A stretch of DNA of 25,999 nt from an uncultured Oscillibacter sp. Lineage in GTDB: Bacteria > Bacillota > Clostridia > Oscillospirales > Oscillospiraceae. The stretch covers positions 1 to 25,999 of the forward strand of contig CAJUOD010000033.1 in NCBI GenBank assembly GCA_910587875.1, written 5' to 3'. The translations under genes and the position numbers were made by a program. Positions 1 to 6,346 of this stretch are shown here, piece after piece (position 1 is the stretch's first letter; every line of letters starts with the position of its first letter). A model generated the notes under the pieces. The model was given only the letters and a program-made list of their open reading frames with translations. It was not told the origin of the DNA and did not search any database.

Positions 1-291
1 CCAGTCCTCCACCGCCTGGCGCATCAGGGGCAGGATGTCGTTGGACCCGCTTTCCAGTCCCCGGACGTAGTCCCGGAACTGCCGGACCCGGCCCTGCATG
101 GTCCAGTCGTACATGTCCGCCCCCACCTGGAGGCGGAAGCCCTGCTTCAGGGCGGGGTCCTCCTCCCAATGGAGGGAAATCTTCCGCTTGTACTTGTCCG
201 CCAGGAATTTCTCAAAACGCCGGAGCTGTTCCTCCGTGGGCTTGACGGCGCTGCGGAGCTCCGCCGTGATGGTGCCTCTACTGGTCCTCAT
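1..291 (-). CDS. ATP synthase delta C-terminal domain, probably fused to the alpha subunit (partial)
   Basis: The frame starts at ATG 289-291 and stays open for 97 codons to the window edge. Residues 8-75 resemble the C-terminal, membrane-proximal domain of the F1Fo delta subunit (AtpH), with SAVKPTEEQL, then DPALKQGFRLQVG, then a D-W-T-hydrophobic-R stretch in place of the usual DGSVRG. The ~100-residue N-terminal helical domain of a normal ~180-residue delta is missing. After the delta segment comes a Gly/Ser turn and then DILPLMRQAVEDW, which reads like the first helix of an alpha subunit (E-I-x-x-L-I-x-x-x-I). I infer a delta(C)-alpha fusion as the fourth gene of the operon. The start overlaps the end of atpF by 14 nt, implying translational coupling; GGAGGGAGGAG inside atpF is the ribosome site. 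An alternative is a free truncated delta that ends just outside the window. Confidence 0.7.
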   Translation of the reverse strand, partial: MRTSRGTITAELRSAVKPTEEQLRRFEKFLADKYKRKISLHWEEDPALKQGFRLQVGADMYDWTMQGRVRQFRDYVRGLESGSNDILPLMRQAVEDW

Positions 292-757
292 GGGGCTCTC
301 CTCCCTCCGCCAGATTCAGGAACTGGTCGAAGAGGTCCGTGTCGGCCTTCACCGTCAATTTCTTCACCGCCGCCACGGTCAGCTCCCGCAGCTCCCGCTG
401 GGACTCCTTGATAATCTGCTCCCGGCTGACGGCGGCCTCCTCCTTGGCCTTGGCGACAATCTGCTTCGCCTGGGCCATCTGCTCCTCCACAGACTGCTGG
501 ACCGCCGCCTGGGCCTTGGCCCGGGCCTGGTGAATCTCCTCCTCGGCCCCGTCCAGCTTGGCCTGGTAGGCGGCCTTCAGCTCCTCCGCCTCCCGGAGCT
601 TCCCGGCGGCCTGGTCCTCGAGCCCGCGGTAGTAGGCCTCCCGCTTTTCCATGAACTGCTTCACCGGCTTGTAGAGCAGGAAGTACAGCCCGCCGGTGAG
701 AATCGCCAGGTTCATCCAGTGCAGCAGGATCTGCTGCCAGTCGATATTCAAGGGCAT
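278..757 (-). CDS. atpF: F1Fo ATP synthase subunit b
   Basis: This 159-residue protein is the peripheral stalk of the ATP synthase, anchoring F1 to the membrane. It has one N-terminal membrane helix (about residues 8-27, WMNLAILTGGLYFLLYKP) followed by a long charged, Ala/Glu/Gln-rich coiled coil to about residue 140, the standard subunit b plan and length. I chose ATG 755-757 because GGTGGAG lies 7 nt upstream on the minus strand; the open frame continues further upstream but only into a low-complexity Ser run overlapping atpE. It sits 16 nt after atpE and overlaps the delta-like gene by 14 nt, so it is co-transcribed with both. Confidence 0.95.
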   Translation of the reverse strand: MPLNIDWQQILLHWMNLAILTGGLYFLLYKPVKQFMEKREAYYRGLEDQAAGKLREAEELKAAYQAKLDGAEEEIHQARAKAQAAVQQSVEEQMAQAKQIVAKAKEEAAVSREQIIKESQRELRELTVAAVKKLTVKADTDLFDQFLNLAEGGEPHEDQ

Positions 758-773
758 ATTCACTCCACCTGCC

Positions 774-1127
774 TTACAACACGAAGATGATGAGGATGAC
801 CACCAGCAGGGCGTAGATGATGGCCGTCTCAATGAAGACCAGGCCCAGCATCAGCGTGGTGCGGATCTTCCCCTCGGCCTCCGGCTGGCGGCCGATGCTC
901 TCCGCCGCTTTGCCGGTGGCGACGCCCATGCCCAGAGCGCCGCCCAGGGCCGCCAGGCCGATGGCCAGGGCGGAGGCCATGGTCTTCCCGCCGGAGGACT
1001 CCTGGGTCTCCGTTTGGGCGGCGGGCTCCCCGGCATCCTCCCCCGCCGCCAGGGCGGGCACCGCCAGGGCAACGGCCAGGGCCAGCACCAGGCCCAGCAT
1101 CCACAATCTCTTCACAAACTTGCTCAT
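774..1127 (-). CDS. atpE: F1Fo ATP synthase subunit c with N-terminal extension
   Basis: This is the rotor-ring proteolipid that carries ions across the membrane. The last ~70 residues are a normal c subunit: helix 1 rich in Gly/Ala, the polar loop GRQPEAEG (79-86), and helix 2 with the ion-carrying glutamate E100 in GLVFIETAIIYALL. In front of it are about 45 extra residues: a basic start, a hydrophobic core and AVPALAAG, which looks like a cleavable signal peptide, then a Glu/Gln/Thr-rich spacer. Total length is 117 against the usual 70-90. Start ATG 1125-1127 is preceded by GGGAGG; a longer frame to 1166 lacks a ribosome site. The position equivalent to the Na+-ligand Gln32 of the Ilyobacter c ring is Met here, so proton coupling is more likely than sodium; that is inference. 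Confidence 0.93.
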   Translation of the reverse strand: MSKFVKRLWMLGLVLALAVALAVPALAAGEDAGEPAAQTETQESSGGKTMASALAIGLAALGGALGMGVATGKAAESIGRQPEAEGKIRTTLMLGLVFIETAIIYALLVVILIIFVL

Positions 1128-1174
1128 CACAGAAAACCTCCCATTATGTTTTTCTTCAAACGTCAAGGCCCCGT

Positions 1175-1999
1175 TCAGGCGGCCTGTTTGTTCTTCTTCG
1201 CCTTGGGCGGAGAGGGCTCGGACACCTCGCCGTAGTACAGCGCCGTCAGCATAGTCAGCACGTAGGTCTGAATCAGGGCGTGGAGCAGGGTGAACAGTAC
1301 GCCCACGATGACCGGCAGCACAAAGCTCAAGCTCACGTAATAGTACACCAGCTCCGTCACCAGCAGGCCGCTGAGCAGGGCGCCGAAGAGCCGGAAGCTC
1401 ATGGAGATGGGCAGGGAGAATTCCTTCAGCATCTTCCCCACGCCACGCGCCCCGTTGACGGCCACGCCGCCGGAGAGAATGACCAGATAGGAGAACGTCC
1501 CCATGGCGATGGCGGCGTTCACGTCCGACAGCGGCGCGGGCAGGGTGATGGGGTGCCCGTGAACCGTGACGGCCTGGAGGCCCAGCAGCTCAAAAAGGGT
1601 CCCCACGAAGATGTACGCCCCGGCGGCGAAGACATAGGCCCCCAGGAAGCCGCAGCGGTGGGGGCTGCTGCCCCGGGCCATGCCGCTGAACAGGCCCACC
1701 ACCTCCTCCAGCACCATCTGGAGCTTCCCGGGCCGGTACTGGAATTTAGGAATGACAAAGATCCGGATACAGGCGGCAGCCAGGAGCAGGATCAGCGTCA
1801 CCGTAAACGCGGACACCAGCCCCGGGTTCACCTCCTTGAGCCCGAAGAGGCTGATCCGGTTCACGTCGTGGAGCACGGCGTCCCGCATGGCCTCCTTCAC
1901 GGTCTCCGTCCGGCCGGGAGACCCCACGAGCAGGGCGCCCGCCAGCAGAGCCAGGACCGCCGCCAGCCACAGCGCCAGGCCCTTTTTGTGTTCTTTCAT
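1175..1999 (-). CDS. atpB: F1Fo ATP synthase subunit a
   Basis: Subunit a forms the proton half-channels next to the c ring. The 274-residue protein has several membrane helices, the essential arginine R203 in SFRLFG (E. coli Arg210 equivalent), and the conserved last-helix motif LHALIQTYVLTMLTALYYG with Q244 (E. coli Gln252 equivalent). The N-terminus is basic then strongly hydrophobic (about residues 7-28), like a signal anchor or extra helix. I place the start at ATG 1997-1999, with GAGAGGGG 7-8 nt upstream, instead of the frame's ATG at 2020. It is the first gene of the operon; no atpI-like gene precedes it. It is followed by atpE after a 47-nt gap to the chosen atpE start. Confidence 0.94.
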   Translation of the reverse strand: MKEHKKGLALWLAAVLALLAGALLVGSPGRTETVKEAMRDAVLHDVNRISLFGLKEVNPGLVSAFTVTLILLLAAACIRIFVIPKFQYRPGKLQMVLEEVVGLFSGMARGSSPHRCGFLGAYVFAAGAYIFVGTLFELLGLQAVTVHGHPITLPAPLSDVNAAIAMGTFSYLVILSGGVAVNGARGVGKMLKEFSLPISMSFRLFGALLSGLLVTELVYYYVSLSFVLPVIVGVLFTLLHALIQTYVLTMLTALYYGEVSEPSPPKAKKNKQAA

Positions 2000-2070
2000 C
2001 AAGCATCCCCTCTCTCTCAAGCTCCCCCGCCCAGGCCGGTGGGCGCGGGGAGTGGATTTGTTACGGTTTG

Positions 2071-2098
2071 ATTATAGTAACTCCTCCGGAAAAGTCAA
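2071..2098 (-). promoter_or_regulatory. Promoter of the ATP synthase operon
   Basis: On the minus strand TTGACT (2098-2093) and TATAAT (2076-2071) are 16 bp apart. They lie about 70 bp upstream of the atpB start, giving a leader of roughly 65 nt. No operator-like symmetry is visible; 2099-2178 holds nothing else I can assign. Confidence 0.8.
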
Positions 2099-2178
2099 GT
2101 CTCTCAAGAACGAAAACGCTTACGCGAATCCATTTCCGGCCCAAATTTTAACGCGTCCTTGATACCGGGAATACGCGC

Positions 2179-2219
2179 AAAAATCCGGGCCCCATCCTCA
2201 AGAGGACGGAGCCCGGGAT
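2179..2219 (-). terminator. Terminator of the hemolysin III gene
   Basis: The minus-strand RNA forms a long GC-rich hairpin (arms around CCCGGGCTCCGTCC and GGATGGGGCCCGG, loop near TCTTGA) and then runs into ATTTTTG. It directly follows the hemolysin III stop codon and separates it from the ATP synthase promoter. Confidence 0.85.
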
Positions 2220-2235
2220 TTCAGTCTGTTTCAGG

Positions 2236-2949
2236 TCACCGGACGGCGTAAATCTGGGTGTAAATGCCCGCCCAGTGGAGGGCCGCCCCCGCCAGGACGA
2301 AGACGTGCCAGACGCAGTGGTCATACTTCTTCTTCCCGGCGAAGGGGATCATCCCCAGGGTGTAGGCCAGCCCGCCCGCGAAGATAAACCACAGCAGGGT
2401 CCGGCTGTGGAGGTACATCCGGGGCAGGAACACAAGCCCGCTCCACCCGATGAGGAAGTACAGCGTGAAGTGCAGGGCCGGCCAGCGTCCCGGGCCGAAG
2501 ACCATCACCAGCGTCACGCCGGTGAGGATGACCGCCCACTGGACGCAGAACAGCGCCGCGCCCAGGGTCCCGCCCAGGTAGACCAGCAGAATGGGGGCGA
2601 AGGTGCCGCCGATGAGCAGGTAAATGGACGTGTAGTCAAACCGCCGGAGGACCCGCTTGGCCCCGGACCCGGCGGGCATGGCGTGGTAGACGCAGCTCAT
2701 CAGCATCATCAGCACCATGCTGATCCCGTACACGCAGGAGGCCAGCAGTTCCATGGCCCCGTGGGAGTGGAGCAGCAGCATGACCAGCGCCGCCGCCGCG
2801 CCCAGGGCTCCCGCGCCGTGGCTCACGGCGTTGAAGGCCTCCTCCCCCGCCGTCAGCCGGGGGGGCTCGTTCCGGGCCTGGACCTTCGCCCGCCGGACCG
2901 CCCGCAGGCGGGCCCGCTGTAATTCCCGTTTTGTCAAAACAGCCTCCAT
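2236..2949 (-). CDS. Hemolysin III / PAQR-family membrane protein (YqfA/TrhA type)
   Basis: The 237-residue protein has a basic cytoplasmic start (residues 1-35) and seven predicted membrane helices. It carries the family signatures: EEAFNAVSHGAGAL (36-49), SCVYHAMP with H89, RRFDYTS with D105, and the late HCVWH (H211, H215) plus H225. These His/Asp positions form the metal site shared by bacterial hemolysin III proteins and eukaryotic adiponectin/progestin receptors. Bacterial members have been linked to membrane-lipid homeostasis; the name hemolysin is historical, and no toxin role is implied. ATG 2947-2949 follows GGGGAGGAG. The gene stands alone between its own terminator and a palindromic operator, which suggests single-gene induction. 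Confidence 0.93.
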   Translation of the reverse strand: MEAVLTKRELQRARLRAVRRAKVQARNEPPRLTAGEEAFNAVSHGAGALGAAAALVMLLLHSHGAMELLASCVYGISMVLMMLMSCVYHAMPAGSGAKRVLRRFDYTSIYLLIGGTFAPILLVYLGGTLGAALFCVQWAVILTGVTLVMVFGPGRWPALHFTLYFLIGWSGLVFLPRMYLHSRTLLWFIFAGGLAYTLGMIPFAGKKKYDHCVWHVFVLAGAALHWAGIYTQIYAVR

Positions 2950-2978
2950 GGCGCTCCTCCCCAGCTTGCGCTGTCAAT

Positions 2979-3015
2979 ATCGTGTAATCTAGTTTTCAAA
3001 ACTATATTACACGAT
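2979..3015. promoter_or_regulatory. 37-bp near-perfect palindromic operator
   Basis: Two 18-base arms, ATCGTGTAATCTAGTTTT and AAAACTATATTACACGAT, are inverted around base 2997 with one mismatch. The core TAGTTTT-C-AAAACTA is a site of the kind bound by MarR- or TetR-like dimers. It covers the predicted -10 box and start region of the hemolysin III promoter, so bound protein would block transcription. No cognate regulator is adjacent. Confidence 0.75.
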
Positions 3016-3032
3016 TCAATCCCACTTTGCAA
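3004..3032 (-). promoter_or_regulatory. Promoter of the hemolysin III gene
   Basis: Minus-strand TTGCAA (3032-3027) and TAATAT (3009-3004) are 17 bp apart. The -10 box lies inside the palindromic operator. Bases 3033-3214 up to the LytTR promoter hold no gene I can support and are AT-richer than the surroundings. Confidence 0.65.
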
Positions 3033-3214
3033 GTAGTTTCTGCAAAAATTTCTGGCCTATCCAAACGACTTGGATTTTATCACAAAACAGCGGCAAAATC
3101 TTTGGGTAGAACGCCGAAATTTTTACTGGAAAACCCAAAAAATGGAGGCAGGGTTTCCCATTCCGAAAAATGTACCGCTTGGCGGGGAAAAGGGACCACA
3201 GAGACCTAAGCGTC

Positions 3215-3242
3215 TTGCAATTCCCCTCCCCTCTGCTAAAAT
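3215..3242 (+). promoter_or_regulatory. Promoter of the LytTR-DUF3021 operon
   Basis: TTGCAA (3215-3220) and TAAAAT (3237-3242) are 16 bp apart, only 21 bp before the LytTR start codon. The transcript leader must be very short, just enough for the AAAGGAGGGAGG ribosome site. Confidence 0.65.
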
Positions 3243-3263
3243 GGGCTTGAAAGGAGGGAGGCC

Positions 3264-3722
3264 ATGAAAATCACGCTGAACCAGGACCCGTCCTTCGGCG
3301 AGACGGAGGTCGTCATCAACTGCTCCCAGGCGGATGAGGAGCTCCTCCGGCTGGTGGCCATGCTGCGGGTGTACCAGAAAAAGCTGGTGGGCATTCTGGA
3401 CGGGGAGCGGCACCTGCTGGACGTGAGGGACATCCTCTACATCGACACGGCGGACAAGAAGACCTTCCTCTACACGGAGAAGCAGGTCTTCCAGAGCGCC
3501 CTGCGGCTGTACGAGCTGGAGGACACGCTGAAAGAGCTGGACTTCTTCCGGGCGGGGCGGTCCACGATTCTCAACTTCCGCCGGGTGCGGTCCGTCCGCC
3601 CGGAGCTGGGGCGGCGGTGGCTGGTGACCATGGACAACGGTGAGCAGATCTGGGTGTCCCGCCAGTACGCCGGGGAGCTGAGGGAAAAGCTGCGGCAAGC
3701 GGAAAGGAGCATTTTTCAATGA
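3264..3722 (+). CDS. Stand-alone LytTR-domain DNA-binding regulator
   Basis: This 152-residue protein has no receiver domain. Residues ~1-43 form a short helical N-terminus (SQADEELLRLVAMLRVYQKK). Residues ~44-147 match the LytTR fold: HLLDVRDILYIDTADKKTFLYT, then a ring of beta strands, FFRAGRSTILNFRRVRSVRPE, and a final NGEQIWVSRQYAGELREKL. LytTR proteins bind direct repeats in promoters through beta-strand insertions. The start has AAAGGAGGGAGG just upstream. The stop overlaps the next ATG as ATGA, so the two genes are translated together. Paired LytTR and DUF3021 genes are a recurrent two-gene unit in Firmicutes in which the membrane partner is thought to modulate the regulator; the target here is unknown. 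Confidence 0.9.
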   Translation: MKITLNQDPSFGETEVVINCSQADEELLRLVAMLRVYQKKLVGILDGERHLLDVRDILYIDTADKKTFLYTEKQVFQSALRLYELEDTLKELDFFRAGRSTILNFRRVRSVRPELGRRWLVTMDNGEQIWVSRQYAGELREKLRQAERSIFQ

Positions 3723-4168
3723 AGAAATTTTTGAAGGGCGTCGTGGAGTGGAAGCTGTCGGCCTGCGCCATCTTCACCGCCGCCGTGTTCTTCTATCTGT
3801 TTTTCTGTTTTCTCTACGGTACCAAGCAAGTGTACACCCGCACGCTGTGGGGCCTGTTCTGGGCCAGCGCCGCCGGGTCGCTCTTCCAGGCGGTGTGCTT
3901 CTCAGACTGGATCATCAAGAAGCTGCGTTACACCTGGCGGAGCCTGCTGTTCGTGGCGCTCTTTCTCCCGGCCCTGTCCCTCATCGCCTGGAGAACCGGG
4001 TGGTTCCCCGCGGACCGGGTAGGAGCCTGGGCCCTGTTTATCGCAATCTTCCTCCTCATTTTCCTGGTCATGACCCTGGGCTTTGACGTCTACTTCCGGT
4101 TCACGGGCCGGAAGTACGACGGCCTCATCGGCCAGTACCGCCGGAAGAAGGAGGAGGAGAACCCCTGA
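3719..4168 (+). CDS. DUF3021-like four-helix membrane protein
   Basis: The 149-residue protein has four hydrophobic segments at about residues 14-35, 40-62, 70-90 and 101-124, then a basic tail (GRKYDGLIGQYRRKKEEE). Size, topology and direct coupling to a LytTR gene fit the DUF3021 family, often the membrane partner of a LytTR regulator. I assign the family by layout plus sequence character, not by a catalytic motif; DUF3021 proteins have none. Start ATG 3719-3721 shares bases with the LytTR stop. No ABC transporter, a frequent third partner, follows; a terminator does. Confidence 0.75.
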   Translation: MKKFLKGVVEWKLSACAIFTAAVFFYLFFCFLYGTKQVYTRTLWGLFWASAAGSLFQAVCFSDWIIKKLRYTWRSLLFVALFLPALSLIAWRTGWFPADRVGAWALFIAIFLLIFLVMTLGFDVYFRFTGRKYDGLIGQYRRKKEEENP

Positions 4169-4173
4169 AAAAA

Positions 4174-4199
4174 GAAGCCGGGCCATCTGGCCCGGCTTC
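4174..4199. terminator. Bidirectional terminator
   Basis: An 11-bp perfect stem GAAGCCGGGCC / GGCCCGGCTTC with loop ATCT lies between convergent genes. On the minus strand the stem is followed by TTTTTT (plus-strand A run 4168-4173), serving the MATE gene; on the plus strand the tail TTCTTCATG is weaker. Confidence 0.85.
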
Positions 4200-4213
4200 T
4201 TCATGTTCGATGG

Positions 4214-5587
4214 TCAGCCCTGCTCCAGCTCCGCCATGCTCTGCTTGAACTGGACGGCGAACAGGGTGGCGGTGGTGCACACCGCCAGGAAGTCCGCCAC
4301 AGGCTCCGCCAGGAAGACGGCGAAGGCCTTGTCGGCGAAGAAGTTCGGCAGAATGTAGATGAGAGGAATCAGGAGAATGATTTTCCGCAGCACCGCCAGG
4401 AACAACGAGGTCTTGGCGTTCCCCAGGGCCACGAAGGTCTGCTGGCAGGCAATCTGGACGCCGAACAGGCAAGTGGTGCCCATGTAGATCCGCAGGGCCC
4501 AGGCGGCGTAGTCCACCAGCGCCGGGTCATTGTTGAACAGCAGCACGAAGACCCGGGGGAAGGACTGCGCCAGCAGCCAGAAGATCGCGGAATAGGACAC
4601 GCAGGATTTCAGCAGGCATTGGAAGGCGTCCCTCACCCGCTGGGCGTTCCGCGCGCCGTAGTTGTAGCTGACGATGGGCTGGGCCCCCTGGCTCAAGCCC
4701 TGGAGGGGCATCATGGCGAACTGCATGGTGCTGGTCAGCACCGTCATGGCCCCCACCGCCACGTCCCCGCCGTACTTCAGAAGCGACGAGTTGAAGCACA
4801 CGGCGATGAGGCTCTCCGTGGACTGCATGATGAAGGGGGACAGGCCCAGGGCCAGGCAGGGCAGGAAGACCTTGGGCTGAGGCCGGAGGTACTCCCGCCG
4901 CAGCCGCCACTTCGTCCTCGGCCCCGTGAGGAAGCGCAGGACCCACGCGGCGGAGACCGCCTGGGAGAGGATGGTCGCCAGGGCCGCGCCCCGGACGCCC
5001 ATGCCGAAGCCGAAGATGAAAATGGGGTCCAGCAGCGTGTTCAGCCCCGCGCCGATGAGGACGGTTTTCATGCTGACGGTGGTGAAGCCCTGGGCGGTGA
5101 TATAGGCGTTCATGCCCAGGGTCACCTGGACGAAGAGCGTGCCCAGGGAGTAGATCTTCATATAGGCCAGGGCATAGCCGATGGTGTTTTCGCTGGCCCC
5201 GAAGGTCAGCAGCAGGGGCTCGGCAAAGCTCTGGAAGACCACTGTCAGCACCACGGCGGTGATCACCAGCAGGGTGAAGCTGTTGCCCATAATGCGCTGG
5301 GAGCCCTCCAGATCCCCCCGGCCCTCCTGGATGGAGGCCCGGGGCGCGCCGCCCATGCCGACTAAGGCGGCGAAGGCAGAGATGATCATGATGACGGGCA
5401 GACAGACCCCCACGCCGGTGAGGGCCAGGGCCCCCACGGTGTCCACGGGCTTCATGTGCCCGATGTACACCCGGTCCACCAGGTTGTAGAGCATGTTGAC
5501 GATCTGGGAGGTGATGGTGGGCAGGGCCAGGGAGAACAAGAGCTTGCTCACCTTTCCGCTGCCAAGGTCCACGCTTTGCCGGTTCAT
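4214..5587 (-). CDS. MATE-family multidrug efflux transporter
   Basis: A 457-residue, twelve-helix transporter of the MATE superfamily, which exports cationic drugs or metabolites in exchange for Na+ or H+. The start LFSLALPTITSQIVNMLYNLVDRVYIGH (16-43) is the family's typical first helix with the P-x-x-x-x-x-x-x-L-Y-N/x-VD pattern, and the two halves repeat this fold. It most resembles the MepA/NorM-like branch common in clostridia; substrate cannot be read from sequence. ATG 5585-5587 has AAAAGGAGCG upstream and overlaps the MarR stop as ATGA. That coupling suggests the pump is induced when the MarR protein releases its operator. It ends just before the shared terminator at 4174-4199. Confidence 0.93.
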   Translation of the reverse strand: MNRQSVDLGSGKVSKLLFSLALPTITSQIVNMLYNLVDRVYIGHMKPVDTVGALALTGVGVCLPVIMIISAFAALVGMGGAPRASIQEGRGDLEGSQRIMGNSFTLLVITAVVLTVVFQSFAEPLLLTFGASENTIGYALAYMKIYSLGTLFVQVTLGMNAYITAQGFTTVSMKTVLIGAGLNTLLDPIFIFGFGMGVRGAALATILSQAVSAAWVLRFLTGPRTKWRLRREYLRPQPKVFLPCLALGLSPFIMQSTESLIAVCFNSSLLKYGGDVAVGAMTVLTSTMQFAMMPLQGLSQGAQPIVSYNYGARNAQRVRDAFQCLLKSCVSYSAIFWLLAQSFPRVFVLLFNNDPALVDYAAWALRIYMGTTCLFGVQIACQQTFVALGNAKTSLFLAVLRKIILLIPLIYILPNFFADKAFAVFLAEPVADFLAVCTTATLFAVQFKQSMAELEQG

Positions 5588-6036
5588 GATAAACGCTCCT
5601 TTTCTATGCTTAGTTCCTCCGTCTCCCGCAACACCCGCTCCAGCAGGTCCAGAAAGACGGCCTGTTCCTCTTGGCTTAGCCCCGCCAGCATTCGCCGCCC
5701 GCAGGCGGCCTGGACGGCCTGGGCCTCCGCCGCCAGAGGGCGGCCCTGTTCCGTGATATCCAGGTGGACGATCCGCCTGTCCTCCCCGTCGGCCCGCCGG
5801 GCCAAGAGGCCCCGGCCCGTCAGCACCTCCACCGCCTGGGAAACCTGGGACTTGGCCAGTCCCCGGAGCTCCGTCACGTCCCGGGCCGTGTCCTGGCCGG
5901 GATGGTTGGCCAGGAAGAGGAGGACATGAATCTCCCGCATGGAGAGGCCCGTCTTTTCCAGCAGGGGGAGGAACTGCCGGTCGTAATACTTCCCGAATCT
6001 CCGGGGCAGGCGGGTCAGCTGCGCAATGGTGATCAT
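5584..6036 (-). CDS. MarR-family transcriptional regulator
   Basis: A 150-residue winged-helix dimer of the MarR type. Residues ~32-98 hold the DNA-binding part: REIHVLLFLANHPG, the recognition helix AKSQVSQAVEVLTGRGLL (61-78) and the wing RADGEDRRIVHLDIT (81-95) with the conserved D-x-R-x-x motif. The flanking helices form the dimer domain. I chose ATG 6034-6036 because AAAGGAGG sits 8 nt upstream; the longer frame to 6063 begins at a TTG without a site. It is the first gene of a two-gene unit with the MATE pump, a common drug-sensing arrangement, and a palindrome at its transcription start suggests autorepression. Confidence 0.92.
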   Translation of the reverse strand: MITIAQLTRLPRRFGKYYDRQFLPLLEKTGLSMREIHVLLFLANHPGQDTARDVTELRGLAKSQVSQAVEVLTGRGLLARRADGEDRRIVHLDITEQGRPLAAEAQAVQAACGRRMLAGLSQEEQAVFLDLLERVLRETEELSIEKERLS

Positions 6037-6066
6037 GTCCCGGCCTCCTTTGTTCTTTTTCAAACC

Positions 6067-6115
6067 GTTCTTTTAAGAACTATTGGAGTATAACACAGCG
6101 CCGCCGGACTGTCAA
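6067..6115 (-). promoter_or_regulatory. MarR-MATE promoter with palindromic operator
   Basis: Minus-strand TTGACA (6115-6110) and TATACT (6092-6087) are exactly 17 bp apart. Immediately downstream, at the expected start of transcription, lies the palindrome GTTCTT-TT-AAGAAC (6067-6080). A MarR dimer bound there would block its own promoter; binding is inferred from position and symmetry. Confidence 0.82.
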
Positions 6116-6135
6116 GGGGCCCGGCGGCGCGGAAT

Positions 6136-6285
6136 TTACGACCGCTTGTCTTTCCAGAAAAGTCCCCCGGCCAGAATGGCCAGGCCGACGGCCCCGCCCA
6201 AGTAAGCAAAAACGCCGGGGATGCTTAGGGCAATGCCCGCCAGGATGACGCCGATGCCCAGCAGCTCCAGTTTGATTCCCGTCAC
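6136..6285 (-). CDS. Small hydrophobic membrane protein (49 aa)
   Basis: A GTG-started frame (6283-6285) with GGAGGGAGAG 3 nt upstream encodes 49 residues. Nearly the whole chain is hydrophobic: two short helices, LELLGIGVILAGIALSIPG and YLGGAVGLAILAGGLFW, joined at a Pro-Gly turn and ending in a basic KDKRS tail. It would be a two-helix hairpin membrane protein. I do not recognise a family. It lies after the htpG terminator on the same strand, so it probably depends on its own unseen promoter or on read-through. The good ribosome site and clean hydrophobic pattern argue for a real gene. Confidence 0.6.
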   Translation of the reverse strand: MTGIKLELLGIGVILAGIALSIPGVFAYLGGAVGLAILAGGLFWKDKRS

Positions 6286-6314
6286 AGCTCTCCCTCCTCC
6301 CGGATTTTAAAAAT

Positions 6315-6338
6315 GGGCCCCGGTTTTTACCGGGGCCC
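6315..6338 (-). terminator. htpG terminator
   Basis: Ten-base arms GGGCCCCGGT and ACCGGGGCCC around a 4-base loop, followed on the minus strand by ATTTTTAAAAT. It begins 9 nt past the htpG stop codon. Confidence 0.9.
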
Positions 6339-6346
6339 GGAAACGC

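Noticed and set aside
774..1127. Sodium-coupled c ring
   Set aside because: The position of the Na+ ligand Gln32 is Met, and V63 and T67 equivalents are Phe and Ala; only the Glu, a hydroxyl residue and the Tyr remain, so the sodium signature is not supported.
2971..3015. Plus-strand promoter inside the long palindrome driving the LytTR gene
   Set aside because: Boxes on the plus strand have bad spacing (13 bp), whereas a good promoter exists at 3215-3242.
3027..3209. A 60-codon plus-strand frame in the gap before the LytTR gene
   Set aside because: No ribosome site, no coding-like composition, and it lies across a promoter region.
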